A stretch of DNA of 64,000 bases from Spirosoma terrae (GTDB lineage Bacteria; Bacteroidota; Bacteroidia; Cytophagales; Spirosomataceae), in assembly GCF_010435915.1 (NCBI RefSeq), contig NZ_JAAFZH010000011.1, positions 62,001 to 126,000 on the forward strand, given 5' to 3'. Shown in pieces: positions 52,271-62,400 of this stretch (positions are counted from its first letter, which is position 1; the number at the start of each line of letters is the position of its first letter). A model generated the notes under the pieces. The model was not told where the DNA came from, did no database searches, and saw nothing but the letters and a program-made list of their open reading frames with translations. A program made the translations under genes and the position numbers.

Positions 52271-53316
52271 GTACCCCCCGTTTATCGTTTCTCGATCGCT
52301 TTCTGACTGTATGGATTTTCCTGGCTATGCTGATCGGTGTAGGCTTAGGCTACTTTTTCCCGCAGTCGCAGGCGTTCTTCAATCGTTTCACTTCGGGATC
52401 TACCAACGTACCGTTGGCTATTGGCCTGATCCTAATGATGTATCCACCTTTGGCCAAAGTAAGGTATGAAGAGCTGCCAAAAGTATTCGCCAATACGAAA
52501 ATATTGGTGCTTTCGCTGCTGCAAAACTGGATTATCGGACCATTGTTGATGTTTGGCCTTGCCGTGCTTTTTCTTTCCGATAGGCCCGATTACATGACGG
52601 GTTTAATTATGATCGGTATTGCCCGCTGTATTGCTATGGTGATTGTCTGGAATGATTTAGCGGGTGGTGATCGACTTTATGCTGCTGGCTTAGTGGCTTT
52701 TAACAGCATCTTTCAAGTACTGTTCTATTCGGTCTATGCGTGGTTATTCATTACGGTACTACCACCATTGTTTGGCATGCCTGGTTATGAACAGAGCCAT
52801 TTAGCGGATAGTATTACCATTGGTCAGGTGGCTGGAAGTGTTTTCATTTATTTAGGCATACCTTTTTTGGCTGGTCTTGTATCCCAGATAATGCTTACGC
52901 GCTTAATCAGTCGCCACTGGTATGAACAGAAGTTTTTACCGGCTATTAGTCCCATTACGCTTATAGCTCTCCTATTTACGATTGTGGTTATGTTCAGCCT
53001 GAAAGGTCAGCTGATTGTTTCTATTCCGCTCGATGTACTGCGCATTGCTATTCCGCTTTCGATCTATTTTGCCATCATGTTTTTTTCGGCTTTCTACTTA
53101 TCGAAGCGAGCCGGGGCTAACTATGGGAAAGCTACGTCTCTTGCCTTTACGGCAGCGGGTAATAACTTCGAGTTAGGTATTGCAGTAGCTATTGCCGTAT
53201 TCGGCATCAACTCAGGGGTGGCTTTTGCCGCTGTCATCGGTCCGCTTATCGAAGTGCCAGTACTGATTCTGTTGGTCAATTTTGCGCGAAAACAGCAGAG
53301 AAATTTCGAGCAGTAG
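52267..53316 (+). CDS. acr3: Acr3-family arsenite efflux transporter
   Basis: A 349-residue inner-membrane protein with about ten hydrophobic helices. The conserved helix-4 motif GIARCIAMVIVWNDLAGGD carries the essential Cys, and TSLAFTAAGNNFELGIAVAIAVFGI is the second signature. Acr3 extrudes As(III) using the proton gradient. ATG 52267 overlaps the arsN2 stop; an in-frame start 51 bases upstream lies within arsN2 and is rejected. Last gene of the ars operon. Confidence 0.95.
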   Translation: MSTPRLSFLDRFLTVWIFLAMLIGVGLGYFFPQSQAFFNRFTSGSTNVPLAIGLILMMYPPLAKVRYEELPKVFANTKILVLSLLQNWIIGPLLMFGLAVLFLSDRPDYMTGLIMIGIARCIAMVIVWNDLAGGDRLYAAGLVAFNSIFQVLFYSVYAWLFITVLPPLFGMPGYEQSHLADSITIGQVAGSVFIYLGIPFLAGLVSQIMLTRLISRHWYEQKFLPAISPITLIALLFTIVVMFSLKGQLIVSIPLDVLRIAIPLSIYFAIMFFSAFYLSKRAGANYGKATSLAFTAAGNNFELGIAVAIAVFGINSGVAFAAVIGPLIEVPVLILLVNFARKQQRNFEQ

Positions 53317-53537
53317 GTCTACCTCTTGTGATGGGAAATCTGTGAACTTATCAACTTTCTGACCGTAAAATGAAGCTAATTGCCTGCCCGATTGGATTAA
53401 TGGCACATAAGGTAGATTAAAGTAGATTGACCAGTATAGAAACCTGGCTTGCAACTAATAATATTGAGTTGAGTCAATTAACTAGCTGATTTTGACTATT
53501 TAAGCTTAGGTCTGGTTAACCTTGATTTGGTGGAAAG

Positions 53538-53609
53538 TGGTCCCGACGGGAATCGAACCCATATCAAACGTTTAGGAAACGTCTATTCTATCCGTTGAAC
53601 TACGGGACC
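53538..53609 (-). tRNA. tRNA-Arg (anticodon CCU)
   Basis: A complete cloverleaf on the minus strand: acceptor GGTCCCG/CGGGACC, D stem GTTC/GAAT, anticodon stem GACGT/ACGTT with loop TTCCTAA (anticodon CCT, reading AGG), T arm ATGGG-TTCGATT-CCCGT, and discriminator A. The 3' CCA is not encoded. The 220 bases before it, after acr3, hold no gene that I can see. Confidence 0.93.
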
Positions 53610-53617
53610 AAAAGAAA

Positions 53618-53648
53618 AACCTATAAGGTGGAAAACCTTATAGGTTTG
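53618..53648 (-). terminator. terminator of hflX (minus strand)
   Basis: A 13-bp perfect stem, AAACCTATAAGGT with ACCTTATAGGTTT, and a 5-base loop. On the minus strand it is followed by TTTTTCTTTT, and it lies 28 bases beyond the hflX stop and before the tRNA. Confidence 0.82.
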
Positions 53649-53675
53649 CTTTACTGCAAAAATGACGAAAAATCG

Positions 53676-54947
53676 TTAACCTGCCAAACCGTCACCATAC
53701 TCAGCTGTCTCCGACAGAGGGACATACAACCAGTTCGGATAAATCTGATAATGCTTTTCTTTGACCAGGTCGAAGAGCAACTCGCGTAGTTCACCAATGT
53801 TTTCGCCCGTCTGGGCCGAAATGAACGCTACGTAGTCTGCTTTTTGGGTTAAATATGTCTTCTTCAGATATTCTAACGCCGTTTTTCGACGTACCGAAAC
53901 TGGGATCTCAATTTCTTCGCCAAACGGATCATCGTCGTTCTGCGAAGAGAGTTGATCAATCCACTGGTCTTTCGGTACGAACTGATCCATTTTGTTGAAG
54001 ACCAAAACCATAGGCTTGTCAGCCGCTTTGATGTCGGCTAACGTCGTATTGACCACTTCGATCTGCTCCTCAAAATTGGGGTGTGATACGTCCACTACAT
54101 GTACCAGAATATCGGCTTCACGCACTTCATCGAGTGTCGATTTGAATGATTCGATAAGCGTAGTTGGCAGCTTCCTGATGAATCCGACCGTGTCGGTCAG
54201 TAGGAATGGGATATTGCCTAATGTTACCTTACGTACCGTCGAATCGACCGTAGCAAACAGTTTGTTCTCGGCAAATACATCAGCCTTGGCCATCGTACGC
54301 ATGAGTGTCGATTTGCCAACGTTTGTATAACCAACCAAAGCCACCCGAACCAGTCGGTCGCGTTCTTTACGACGGGTGATACTCTGTTTGTCAATTTTGG
54401 ACAGTTTTTCCTTCAGAAAGGCAATTCTGTCTTTAACGATCCGGCGGTCAGTTTCCAGCTCTTTCTCCCCCGGTCCCCGCATACCCGTGCCACCTTTCTG
54501 GCGGCTAAGGTGCGTCCACATACGCGTTAAACGGGGATACAGGTATTGGTATTGAGCCAGCTCAACCTGCACGCGTGCCTGAGCCGTTTGGGCTCTCATC
54601 GAAAAAATATTCAGAATCAGCAGACTACGGTCGAGAACTTTGATTTCTTTGAATTCGGCCTCCAGGTTACGTACCTGGGCGGGGGTTAGGTCATCATCAA
54701 AAATGATGGAGTCGACCGGGTTGTCCAGGATAAAGGTTTGAATCTCTTCCAGTTTACCTTTTCCGACAAAGGTGCGCGTGTCGGGTCGGTCGAGCTTTTG
54801 GGTAAAGGCTTTAACAGTTTTAACCCCCGATGTTTCTGCCAGAAATGCCAGCTCGTCCAGATATTCTTTGGTCTGTTCGGCCGTTTGTTTCTGGGTGGTC
54901 AGCGCAACTAGTACTGCGGTTTCGGGTTGTTTATGTGTGTCGATCAT
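53676..54947 (-). CDS. hflX: ribosome-associated GTPase HflX
   Basis: A 423-residue GTPase. The N-terminal HflX domain (ARVQVELAQYQYLYPRLTRMWTHLSRQKGGTGMRGPGEKELETDRR, about 124-169) precedes the G domain: G1 ALVGYTNVGKST (203-214), G3 DTVGF, and G4 NKMD. HflX binds the 50S or 70S ribosome and splits stalled ribosomes under stress. It ends at a terminator before the tRNA-Arg gene. No overlapping partner. Confidence 0.95.
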   Translation of the reverse strand: MIDTHKQPETAVLVALTTQKQTAEQTKEYLDELAFLAETSGVKTVKAFTQKLDRPDTRTFVGKGKLEEIQTFILDNPVDSIIFDDDLTPAQVRNLEAEFKEIKVLDRSLLILNIFSMRAQTAQARVQVELAQYQYLYPRLTRMWTHLSRQKGGTGMRGPGEKELETDRRIVKDRIAFLKEKLSKIDKQSITRRKERDRLVRVALVGYTNVGKSTLMRTMAKADVFAENKLFATVDSTVRKVTLGNIPFLLTDTVGFIRKLPTTLIESFKSTLDEVREADILVHVVDVSHPNFEEQIEVVNTTLADIKAADKPMVLVFNKMDQFVPKDQWIDQLSSQNDDDPFGEEIEIPVSVRRKTALEYLKKTYLTQKADYVAFISAQTGENIGELRELLFDLVKEKHYQIYPNWLYVPLSETAEYGDGLAG

Positions 54948-55076
54948 ATACTGAATTTATTGGGAGGCAGATCGTAGCTCTATTTGTAAGATATAATTAC
55001 CTGCCGCCCTGTTAAAATAACGGACTGATTTTGGTAAAAGTTCTGGATTGTTACGAGCGCAAGTTATTGATTACCA

Positions 55077-56462
55077 TTACACCCGCACCGTTTTCCAGTT
55101 GCCGCGCCGAAAGACCCAGATAGCAATTAGCGCTAACAGTGACTCACTAATGGCCACTGACCAGAACACCCCCTGAGGCCCCCAATGGAGTATGGTTGCC
55201 AGCGTATAGGCTAATGGAATCTCGATAATCCAGAAACATACAATATTAATAAAGGTTGGCGTTCGGGTATCGCCTGCGCCATTTAGGGCCTGGCTTAACA
55301 CCATCCCATAGGCCATAAATACGTAGCCTATACAGAACACTCGTAAGCATTCAACGGCAATTTCGACCACCCGTGCGTTGTTATTGAATAAACTGACTAT
55401 TTGGGCCGCGCCTGTAAAAAAGCCTATCCCGACGGCTACCAGGAATAACATATTGCAGAAGGCCGCTCGCCAGGCCGACGTAGCGGCTCGTTCGGGTTGA
55501 CCGGCACCTAAATTTTGCCCCACCAGGGTTGCCGCTGCATTTGCCATTCCCCAGGATGGTAAAATGGTAAACACAATAATCCGAATAGCAATTGTATAGC
55601 CAGCCACTACGTCGCTGCCAAACTCAGATAAAATTCGGGTTAGAAATATCCAACTGGCCGACCCCACCAGAAACTGGCTGGTGCCCCCAACGGCAAGACC
55701 CAATAAGTGTTTAATAATGCTGACATTCGGCTTGATATGTTGTTGCTGAATTTGAAGCGTACCTTTTGTTTGCGTCAGCGCATAGAGTTGATACGTAACG
55801 CCTAAGCTTCTACCTATACTTGTGGCTAATGCCGACCCCATTACGCCAAGCTCTGGAAAAGGCCCCAGCCCAAAAATGAATACCGGGCATAATACAATGT
55901 TGGCCCCGTTGGCGATCCACAGCGACCGCATAGCGACCGAAGCGTTACCTGCTCCACGTAAACAACCACTCAGGGTGTATAGCAATATAATAGCGGGAGA
56001 GCTGGCAAAGATCAGTCGGGTAAAACCAATGCCGTTTTTGATTAAGTGCTCGTCTCCGCCCATTAAGTGTAAAATATCTTCTGCGAACAGGAAGCCGGGA
56101 ACCCCTAAAATAACGGATAAAACAAGCGATACAAGAATAACCTGCCCTACGGTTTGGCTGGCATCCTGTCTGTTTTCTTCGCCTATCCGTCTGGATACGA
56201 GTGCCGTAGCAGCTGTGCTAAGCCCTATGGCAATTGAATAAACAATTGTCAGAACGGATTCCGTCAGACCTACGGCGGCTACGGCCTCTGTGCCAATTTT
56301 GGCAACAAAAAAAACGTCGACAACGGCAAACAACGATTCCATAACCATTTCCAGGATCATGGGAACCGATAGTAGAAAAATAGCCCGATTAATACTACCG
56401 GACGTAAAATTTGTTTCTGTACCACGTAGCGCAGCCAGGAACAACCGGATAAATCTGGTCAT
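55077..56462 (-). CDS. MATE-family multidrug/metabolite exporter
   Basis: A 461-residue inner-membrane protein with 12 predicted helices and MATE family repeats, for example LLSVPMILEMVMESLFAVVDVFFVAKIGTEAVAAVGLTESV near the N-terminus and the corresponding half LLGLAVGGTSQFLVGSASWIFLTRILSEFGSDVVAGYTIAIRI. It exports drugs or metabolites using Na+ or H+. It has a long 5' leader (about 175 bases) with hairpins, so expression may be controlled there. The substrate is unknown. Confidence 0.92.
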   Translation of the reverse strand: MTRFIRLFLAALRGTETNFTSGSINRAIFLLSVPMILEMVMESLFAVVDVFFVAKIGTEAVAAVGLTESVLTIVYSIAIGLSTAATALVSRRIGEENRQDASQTVGQVILVSLVLSVILGVPGFLFAEDILHLMGGDEHLIKNGIGFTRLIFASSPAIILLYTLSGCLRGAGNASVAMRSLWIANGANIVLCPVFIFGLGPFPELGVMGSALATSIGRSLGVTYQLYALTQTKGTLQIQQQHIKPNVSIIKHLLGLAVGGTSQFLVGSASWIFLTRILSEFGSDVVAGYTIAIRIIVFTILPSWGMANAAATLVGQNLGAGQPERAATSAWRAAFCNMLFLVAVGIGFFTGAAQIVSLFNNNARVVEIAVECLRVFCIGYVFMAYGMVLSQALNGAGDTRTPTFINIVCFWIIEIPLAYTLATILHWGPQGVFWSVAISESLLALIAIWVFRRGNWKTVRV

Positions 56463-56674
56463 TGAATGAAAATAACTAAGTCACAGCCAGCTGGCTAAGA
56501 CGATGTATGAAGAATAATGAAAAGAATCACGCCCGGAAGAGGGACGCAAAACGAGGAGAAGAAAGAAAAATCCACGTGGGATTTTTATCCGAGGAACTTC
56601 ATGGGCTTTACAGAACCGCCAGCGCGGCTACCTTTTAGACTGCAAATGTACAGTTTTCTTCCTGGAAAAATCAA
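56463..56674 (-). promoter_or_regulatory. MATE gene promoter and structured leader
   Basis: On the minus strand: TTG (56672-56674), 21 bases, then a perfect -7 element TACATTTG (56643-56650). The transcript would have about 175 bases before the ATG at 56462. Within it are a 6-bp stem (AGCCGC-GCTG-GCGGTT, 56614-56629) and an 8-bp stem, AAAAATCC with GGATTTTT (56566-56586), followed by a pyrimidine-rich TTTCTTTCTT run, a terminator-like arrangement. I do not recognise a known riboswitch class. The remaining bases up to the Nif3-like gene at 56803 hold no gene. Confidence 0.55.
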
Positions 56675-56802
56675 CTAATCCTGAACAAACGGTCGGTTAA
56701 AATAATAAACATGCGGCTGAGTTTTTAGGTTAGTTGATTGATAATCTGAGTTTTGTTTTCTGTTGTCGTAACGTACTGTACACTACGTATCGTTGTTTTT
56801 AT

Positions 56803-57591
56803 ATGAGTAGTCAACTGAAAAGTCTTAGTGAACTAACTAATTCTCTGGCCGCTAAATTTCCGCTCGACCATTATCCTTCAGGGGAGCAGGGAGGAATTTA
56901 TAAGCCGTCCAATCGACTGGTTGCCCGGCTCGGCTTAGTGCTGGACTCCTGGTCGGGACTGTCGCAATGGCTAACTGAAACGGAGCTTGACGCGCTATGG
57001 ATTCATCGGCCCTGGGGTATTGATCTCACTACGTTGCCGCCTGATGTTGGCGTTATTTACCATCATCATCCATTCGATGACACCATGACAATCGGCTACA
57101 ATCCGTCGTTGGCCGGCTTGATGGATGCTGTTAGTCCGCTCGAATCGATTGGGTATAAGCAGGCATCGGGAGAAACGGGTATTATGTTGCCTAAACGACC
57201 AGTAGGCATGCTGTTTGATATATCAGAACAGGAATTTGATGGTGTACTCAACCAGATTAGCCGTATGTTTATTGGTTACGAGCGGGCTGAAGCAGGCCGT
57301 TGTCCGACAGGTTATTACGGTATTCGGCGGGTGGCTGTTGTCGGCGCTATGACCGATACGTTAGTACGGGAAGCTCATGAACGTGGGGTCGATCTTTACA
57401 TAACCGGGCAGTATAGAAAAATAGCGCAGAAAGCGGTCGACGAAAGTGGTATGGCTGTTATTGCAGTTGGCCATCGACGTAGTGAAGAGTGGGGATTGCA
57501 CAGACTTGCTATGGTCATCAACGAACAGTTTCCACAGATACAGACGTTTATACCAACTCATGAACAAAATGCGTATGTTGTTGGCGCATAA
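56803..57591 (+). CDS. Nif3-like dinuclear metal-centre protein
   Basis: A 262-residue protein of the Nif3/YbgI (GTP cyclohydrolase I type 2-like) family. Metal-ligand candidates are the His cluster in VIYHHHPFDD and the C-terminal VGHRRSEEWGLHRL with the His and Glu of the second half of the site. Family members form hexameric rings with a two-metal centre; function is uncertain (a role in tRNA or nucleotide metabolism has been proposed). The ATG at 56803 fits; an in-frame start at 56734 lies in AT-rich leader sequence and is unlikely. Divergent from the MATE gene. Confidence 0.82.
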   Translation: MSSQLKSLSELTNSLAAKFPLDHYPSGEQGGIYKPSNRLVARLGLVLDSWSGLSQWLTETELDALWIHRPWGIDLTTLPPDVGVIYHHHPFDDTMTIGYNPSLAGLMDAVSPLESIGYKQASGETGIMLPKRPVGMLFDISEQEFDGVLNQISRMFIGYERAEAGRCPTGYYGIRRVAVVGAMTDTLVREAHERGVDLYITGQYRKIAQKAVDESGMAVIAVGHRRSEEWGLHRLAMVINEQFPQIQTFIPTHEQNAYVVGA

Positions 57592-57721
57592 TGGTAAGAG
57601 AAGTATTCCTGTGACTTGTTTTAAACCATTCGCGGGTTGATTTGTCTTTACTACGTACCTGCTTAACTTGCCGGCGTTTATTTGATCATCCTATTGTATT
57701 GATTAATTAATGTAAAATACC

Positions 57722-58372
57722 ATGAAAGGCCTACACACAAATATCGTTACCTGGCTGTTTGCCGCTGCTTTATCCAGTACGTCAATAATTGCCTGTGCTC
57801 AATCGACCACAGGCGCAGCTACAGCATCTACCTCCGCCGACCCAATTAAAACACAGCTGATGGTGCCTATGCGGGCGATGGTGGACAAAATGAAAAAGCT
57901 TCAGGCTACGGGAGATCCTGATTTTGACTATGCGTTTCAGGCGAAGATCCATACGCAGGGCGAAATGGATTTATTGAAACAGGAAATACAAAACGGTAAA
58001 GACTCGGCCTTGAAGCAAATGGCCCAAAACCTGCTGACTACTACGCAGGCTGATGCTAATTTGATCGATGAAACCCTGAAGCAGATTAAACCGTCGCGGC
58101 CGAACCAGGCTTTTGTCCAGCAGCAGAATAAAAATATTCAGGCCATGGTGCTGAAATTACAGCAGGGCGGAACCGAAGGAAAGCTCACGAGCGACTTCGA
58201 CAAAAACTTTGTTACTATTTTGCTGGAACATCGCCAGGATGCTATCGATCTGGCTAATACGTACCTGCAATACGGCAAGAACGCTACTCTGAAAGATTTT
58301 GCCCAGAAGCTGGTTACAAAAGCGCAAACCGAAATGACACAGGCGAAAGCGGCCTTGCCCAAGCAGAACTAG
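57722..58372 (+). CDS. exported DUF305-family protein
   Basis: A 216-residue protein with a signal peptide ending near CAQ (residue 27; a Cys at 25 might allow lipidation). Two related DUF305 halves are visible: DFDYAFQAKIHTQGEMDLLKQEIQNGKDSALKQMAQNLL and DFDKNFVTILLEHRQDAIDLANTYLQYGKNATLKDFAQKLV, each with conserved Asp, His and Lys/Glu. DUF305 proteins are periplasmic ferritin-like four-helix bundles, often linked with copper handling; no metal gene is adjacent here. A strong terminator follows. Confidence 0.85.
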   Translation: MKGLHTNIVTWLFAAALSSTSIIACAQSTTGAATASTSADPIKTQLMVPMRAMVDKMKKLQATGDPDFDYAFQAKIHTQGEMDLLKQEIQNGKDSALKQMAQNLLTTTQADANLIDETLKQIKPSRPNQAFVQQQNKNIQAMVLKLQQGGTEGKLTSDFDKNFVTILLEHRQDAIDLANTYLQYGKNATLKDFAQKLVTKAQTEMTQAKAALPKQN

Positions 58373-58402
58373 GTAATCACATAAAGTCATTATAATTGGT
58401 AC

Positions 58403-58446
58403 AGTACTGTCGATTGCTTAATTATGCAGTCGACAGTACTTTTTTT
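58403..58446 (+). terminator. rho-independent terminator after DUF305 gene
   Basis: An 11-bp perfect stem, AGTACTGTCGA with TCGACAGTACT (58403-58413, 58430-58440), then six T up to base 58446. The next base begins the ATG of the rhodopsin-like gene, so that gene's start is flush against the terminator. Confidence 0.88.
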
Positions 58447-59235
58447 ATGAAGCTATCCGATACGTTTCTTCCCTCAGCAGGTGTTGTAGGGTTGTTGCCA
58501 ATGGTCACGTACTTTATGCTGGTCGTGGCGATGTATGCTTTCCTGGCTACTTTTCTGTTTACGTCGATGACTCGATCGACGGTTCGTTCTGAATATAGGA
58601 TTTCCTATGTTATTTCCGCTATGATGTCGGCCGTGATGGGTTTTTCCTATTTCCTTATACAGAGTGCCTATCAAGATGTGTTGGCTGAGCTAACTACGTT
58701 GACCGACGCAGGTAATCGGCAGGTGTTGATTCGGGAGTCGTATAATCTACTGTCGTCGTTTCGCTATATGGGCTGGGCCGTAACGGTTCCTTTGTTGCTA
58801 TTGCAGACGACCTTTGTAACAAATAGGGCAGTCAAAGAAACCAGAAAACCACTGACGATTATGTTACTGGCCAGTGTTTTTATGATTCTGGCCAGCTATA
58901 TCGGAGTACAGCAACTTGGCTTTGATCATGAAATTCAGACGGGGCCGAAACTCATCTGGGGAGTGCTATCTTTAATTGGCTATGTTGTTGTCGGAACATC
59001 ACTACGTAGAGGCTGGACGCACATCGTAGGTAGTGCCACCAGCGAAGCACAATGGGCTTATCGACTGATGGCATCGAGTATAGTAACCGTTCTGGGTATA
59101 TACCAGGTGGGGTATTGGTTGACACTGCTACCAATTGATTTTAACTGGATTCAGATTGTGGTTTCTATTGCCGATCTGGTTGGTATAATCGGTGCCACGC
59201 TGGTTCTATACTGGATTGCCAGAAAAGAGGCATGA
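58447..59235 (+). CDS. microbial rhodopsin homologue lacking the retinal-binding lysine
   Basis: A 262-residue seven-helix membrane protein of the microbial (type I) rhodopsin family. Helix C reads RYMGWAVTVPLLLLQ (106-120), matching RYxDWxxTxPLLLL of bacteriorhodopsin and proteorhodopsin; helices A and B contain YRIS..ISA...GFSYF, helix F contains YQVGYW, and helix G contains IADLVGIIGATLVLYWIARKEA (241-262), aligning gaplessly with proteorhodopsin LADFVNKILFGL. The lysine that binds retinal is Ile247, the proton-acceptor Asp is Gly109, and the donor position is Gln120; Arg106 and Asp243 are kept. It therefore cannot bind retinal by the normal Schiff base. Function is unknown; sensing or scaffolding are possible. 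The gene lies directly behind a terminator and 220 bases before pyruvate carboxylase. Confidence 0.87.
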   Translation: MKLSDTFLPSAGVVGLLPMVTYFMLVVAMYAFLATFLFTSMTRSTVRSEYRISYVISAMMSAVMGFSYFLIQSAYQDVLAELTTLTDAGNRQVLIRESYNLLSSFRYMGWAVTVPLLLLQTTFVTNRAVKETRKPLTIMLLASVFMILASYIGVQQLGFDHEIQTGPKLIWGVLSLIGYVVVGTSLRRGWTHIVGSATSEAQWAYRLMASSIVTVLGIYQVGYWLTLLPIDFNWIQIVVSIADLVGIIGATLVLYWIARKEA

Positions 59236-59455
59236 AGTTGTTTTCGACTATCGGGCTATGCTGGAAGGCGGTACGATAGGGTTTGGTCACAGATTCAGCA
59301 GATCTTTCTTTTTTGTTAGTTATCTCTGTAATATTCCGGGAAAAATCTGTCTTATACAATGATCATGCTGTTATCGGCTGGTTTTTCGAAATTTTCAACA
59401 ATCTTGCTTTGTCATTCGACAATCTCATAGTCCCAAGCTGCTTTTGTTGAGAATT

Positions 59456-62400
59456 ATGAAGGAATACATTCGTCCTATCAAACGTCTATTAGTTGCCAAC
59501 CGTGGCGAAATTGCGATCCGTATTATGCGGGCTGCTACGGAGCTTGGCATTACGACTATAGCCGTTTACACCTATGAAGATCGCTACTCACTCCATCGCT
59601 ACAAGGCCGATGAGGCCTACCAGATAGGCCGTGATGAAGATCCATTAAAACCCTACCTGGATGTAGAAGGCATCATTTTGCTGGCCAAAAGGCATCAGGT
59701 AGATGCCATCCATCCAGGGTACGGATTCCTATCCGAGAATGTGAATCTCGCCAGACGATGCCGTGAGGAGGGTATCATCTTTGTTGGGCCATCGCCCGAA
59801 GCGATGGACGCATTGGGCGATAAGGTTCGGGCCAAGAATCTGGCAACGAAGGCAGGCGTTCCGCTTATTCCTGACTCGCGGGAGGAAAATATGTCGCCCG
59901 AATTCGCTCTCTCGGAAGCCGAACGTATCGGATTCCCGGTTATGGTGAAAGCAGCCGCCGGTGGCGGTGGCCGGGGCATGCGGGTAGTTCGTCAGGCTGA
60001 AGAATTTGAGAAAGCGTTTACGGAAGCGAAAAATGAAGCCCGTAACGCGTTTGGCGACGATACGATTTTCCTGGAAAAATTCATTGAGGAACCGAAGCAC
60101 ATTGAAGTTCAGTTGCTTGGCGATCAGCACGGTAATATCGTCCACCTTTACGAGCGCGACTGCTCCGTGCAACGGCGTTTCCAGAAAGTGGTTGAAGTGG
60201 CTCCCTCGTTTGGATTACGTCAGGAAACCAAACAGAAGCTGTATGAGTATGCGTTGCAACTGGGGCGGGCGGTCGAATATTCGAACGCCGGAACAGTGGA
60301 ATTCCTGGTCGATAAAAATGAGAATATTTACTTCATCGAAGTAAATCCCCGGATTCAGGTAGAGCATACCATCACTGAGGAGGTGACGGGTATCGACATT
60401 GTTCGGACGCAGATTCTGATTGCAATGGGTTATAAACTCTCAGACAATGGAATCTATATCCATCATCAGGATGAGGTACCGCTGAACGGCTATGCCATCC
60501 AGTGCCGGATCACGACCGAAGACCCAACCAATGGCTTTAAACCCGACTTCGGAACCATCATTGCGTATCGCAATGCAGCCGGTTTTGGTATTCGACTCGA
60601 CGAAGGAAGTAGCTACGCTGGTATGAAAATATCGCCCTACTTCGACTCGATGATCGTGAAGGTGTCGGCGCGGGGACGGACGCTGAAAGGAGCCAGTCAA
60701 CGGCTAACGCGGGCGCTGCTGGAATTCCGTATTCGGGGGGTAAAAACGAACATTGGCTTCCTGCTCAACGTAATCAGTCACCCTATTTTTCAGCGGGGAG
60801 AAGCACGCGTATCGTTCATTGAAAGTCACCCTGAGCTGTTTAACCTCAAAAAACCACAGGACCGCTCAACGCGGGTGTTGCATTACCTGGCCGATGTAAT
60901 CGTAAACGGTAATCCAGAGGTTAAGAAAAAAGACGATTCGAAGATTTTCAGAACGCCAATCGTACCGGCGTTCGATACGTATGCGCCCTATCCGAAAGGG
61001 AATCGCGACCGCATGAAAGAGATGGGTCGCGAGAATTTCTCGAAGTGGGTAATGGACCAAAAATGCGTTCTCTATACCGACACTACGTTCCGCGATGGTC
61101 ACCAGTCGTTGTTGGCTACGCGCGTTCGGACGCAGGATTTGCAGAAAGTGGCTGAGGGTTTTGCGAAAAATCATCCGGAGCTTTTCTCGATGGAAGTGTG
61201 GGGTGGTGCTACGTTCGACGTAGCGATGCGTTTCCTCTACGAAAGTCCCTGGAAACGACTGGCCGCTTTACGGGAAGCAATGCCGAATATGCTGTTACAA
61301 ATGCTGTTCCGTGGCTCGAACGCCGTGGGCTATTCGGCTTATCCCGATAATTTGATCGAGAAGTTTGTCGAAAAGTCCTGGGAAAACGGGATCGATATAT
61401 TCCGGATTTTCGACTCGCTGAACTGGGTCGAAGCCATGAAAGTGAGCATCAAAGCGGTTCGCGAACGGACCGATGCTATTTGTGAAGCGGCTATTTGCTA
61501 CACGGGCGATATGCTCGATCCAGCGAAGCACAAAAAATATAACCTCCAGTATTATCTGGACCTGGCTCGTCAGCTGGAAGATGAGGGCGCCCATATGCTG
61601 GCTATTAAAGATATGGCCGGATTACTGAAGCCACTGGCTGCTGAAGTGCTGGTAAAAGAGCTGAAGCAGGCAGTTAACATCCCGGTTCACTTACATACGC
61701 ACGATACGGCTGGTATTCAGGCTGCTACGTATCTGAAGGCCATTGATGCAGGTGTCGATATTGTCGACTGCGCGTTGGGCGCTTTGTCGGGGCTGACATC
61801 GCAGCCGAACTTCAACTCGGTGGTGGCGATGATGCAGGGTCATGAGCGTGAGTGCCCCATGAACCTGTCTTCCCTGAATGCGTATTCGAACTATTGGGAA
61901 GACGTTCGGGAGTATTACTATCCGTTCGAGTCGGGCATGAAAGCCGGTAGCGCTGAGGTGTACGACAACGAAATTCCAGGCGGGCAGTATTCAAACCTGA
62001 AACCGCAGGCTATTGCCACTGGTTTGGGCGATAAGTTCGAGACGTTGAAGAAGAACTATTCGGTGGCGAACCAACTGTTTGGCGATATCGTGAAAGTGAC
62101 ACCTTCGTCGAAAGTAGTAGGGGACATGGCTATTTTCATGACAGCCAATAACCTGACCGCCGATGACGTACTGAAACGGGGCGAATCGCTATCGTTCCCT
62201 GAGTCGGTAAAAGAGCTGATGAAAGGAATTCTTGGGCAGCCGGTCGGTGGATTTCCCGAAGAAGTGCAAAAGGTTGTTCTTAAAGGAGAGGAGCCCATTA
62301 CGGGACGTCCGAATGAGCATCTGAAGCCTATTGATTTCAACGCTGATTTTGAGGCATTCCGGAAGAAATATCCGCTTAATGATGGTTTTGAGGATTATCT

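Noticed and set aside
55822..56241. 139-codon plus-strand frame
   Set aside because: Antisense shadow of the MATE gene; low-complexity Ser/Pro/Thr composition.
56463..56650. Known riboswitch in the MATE leader
   Set aside because: I compared it by eye with SAM, TPP, cobalamin, fluoride, guanidine-I and yybP-ykoY patterns and found no match.
58447..59235. Ordinary light-driven proton pump
   Set aside because: The Schiff-base Lys position is Ile247 and the proton-acceptor position is Gly109, so retinal pumping is not possible as usual.
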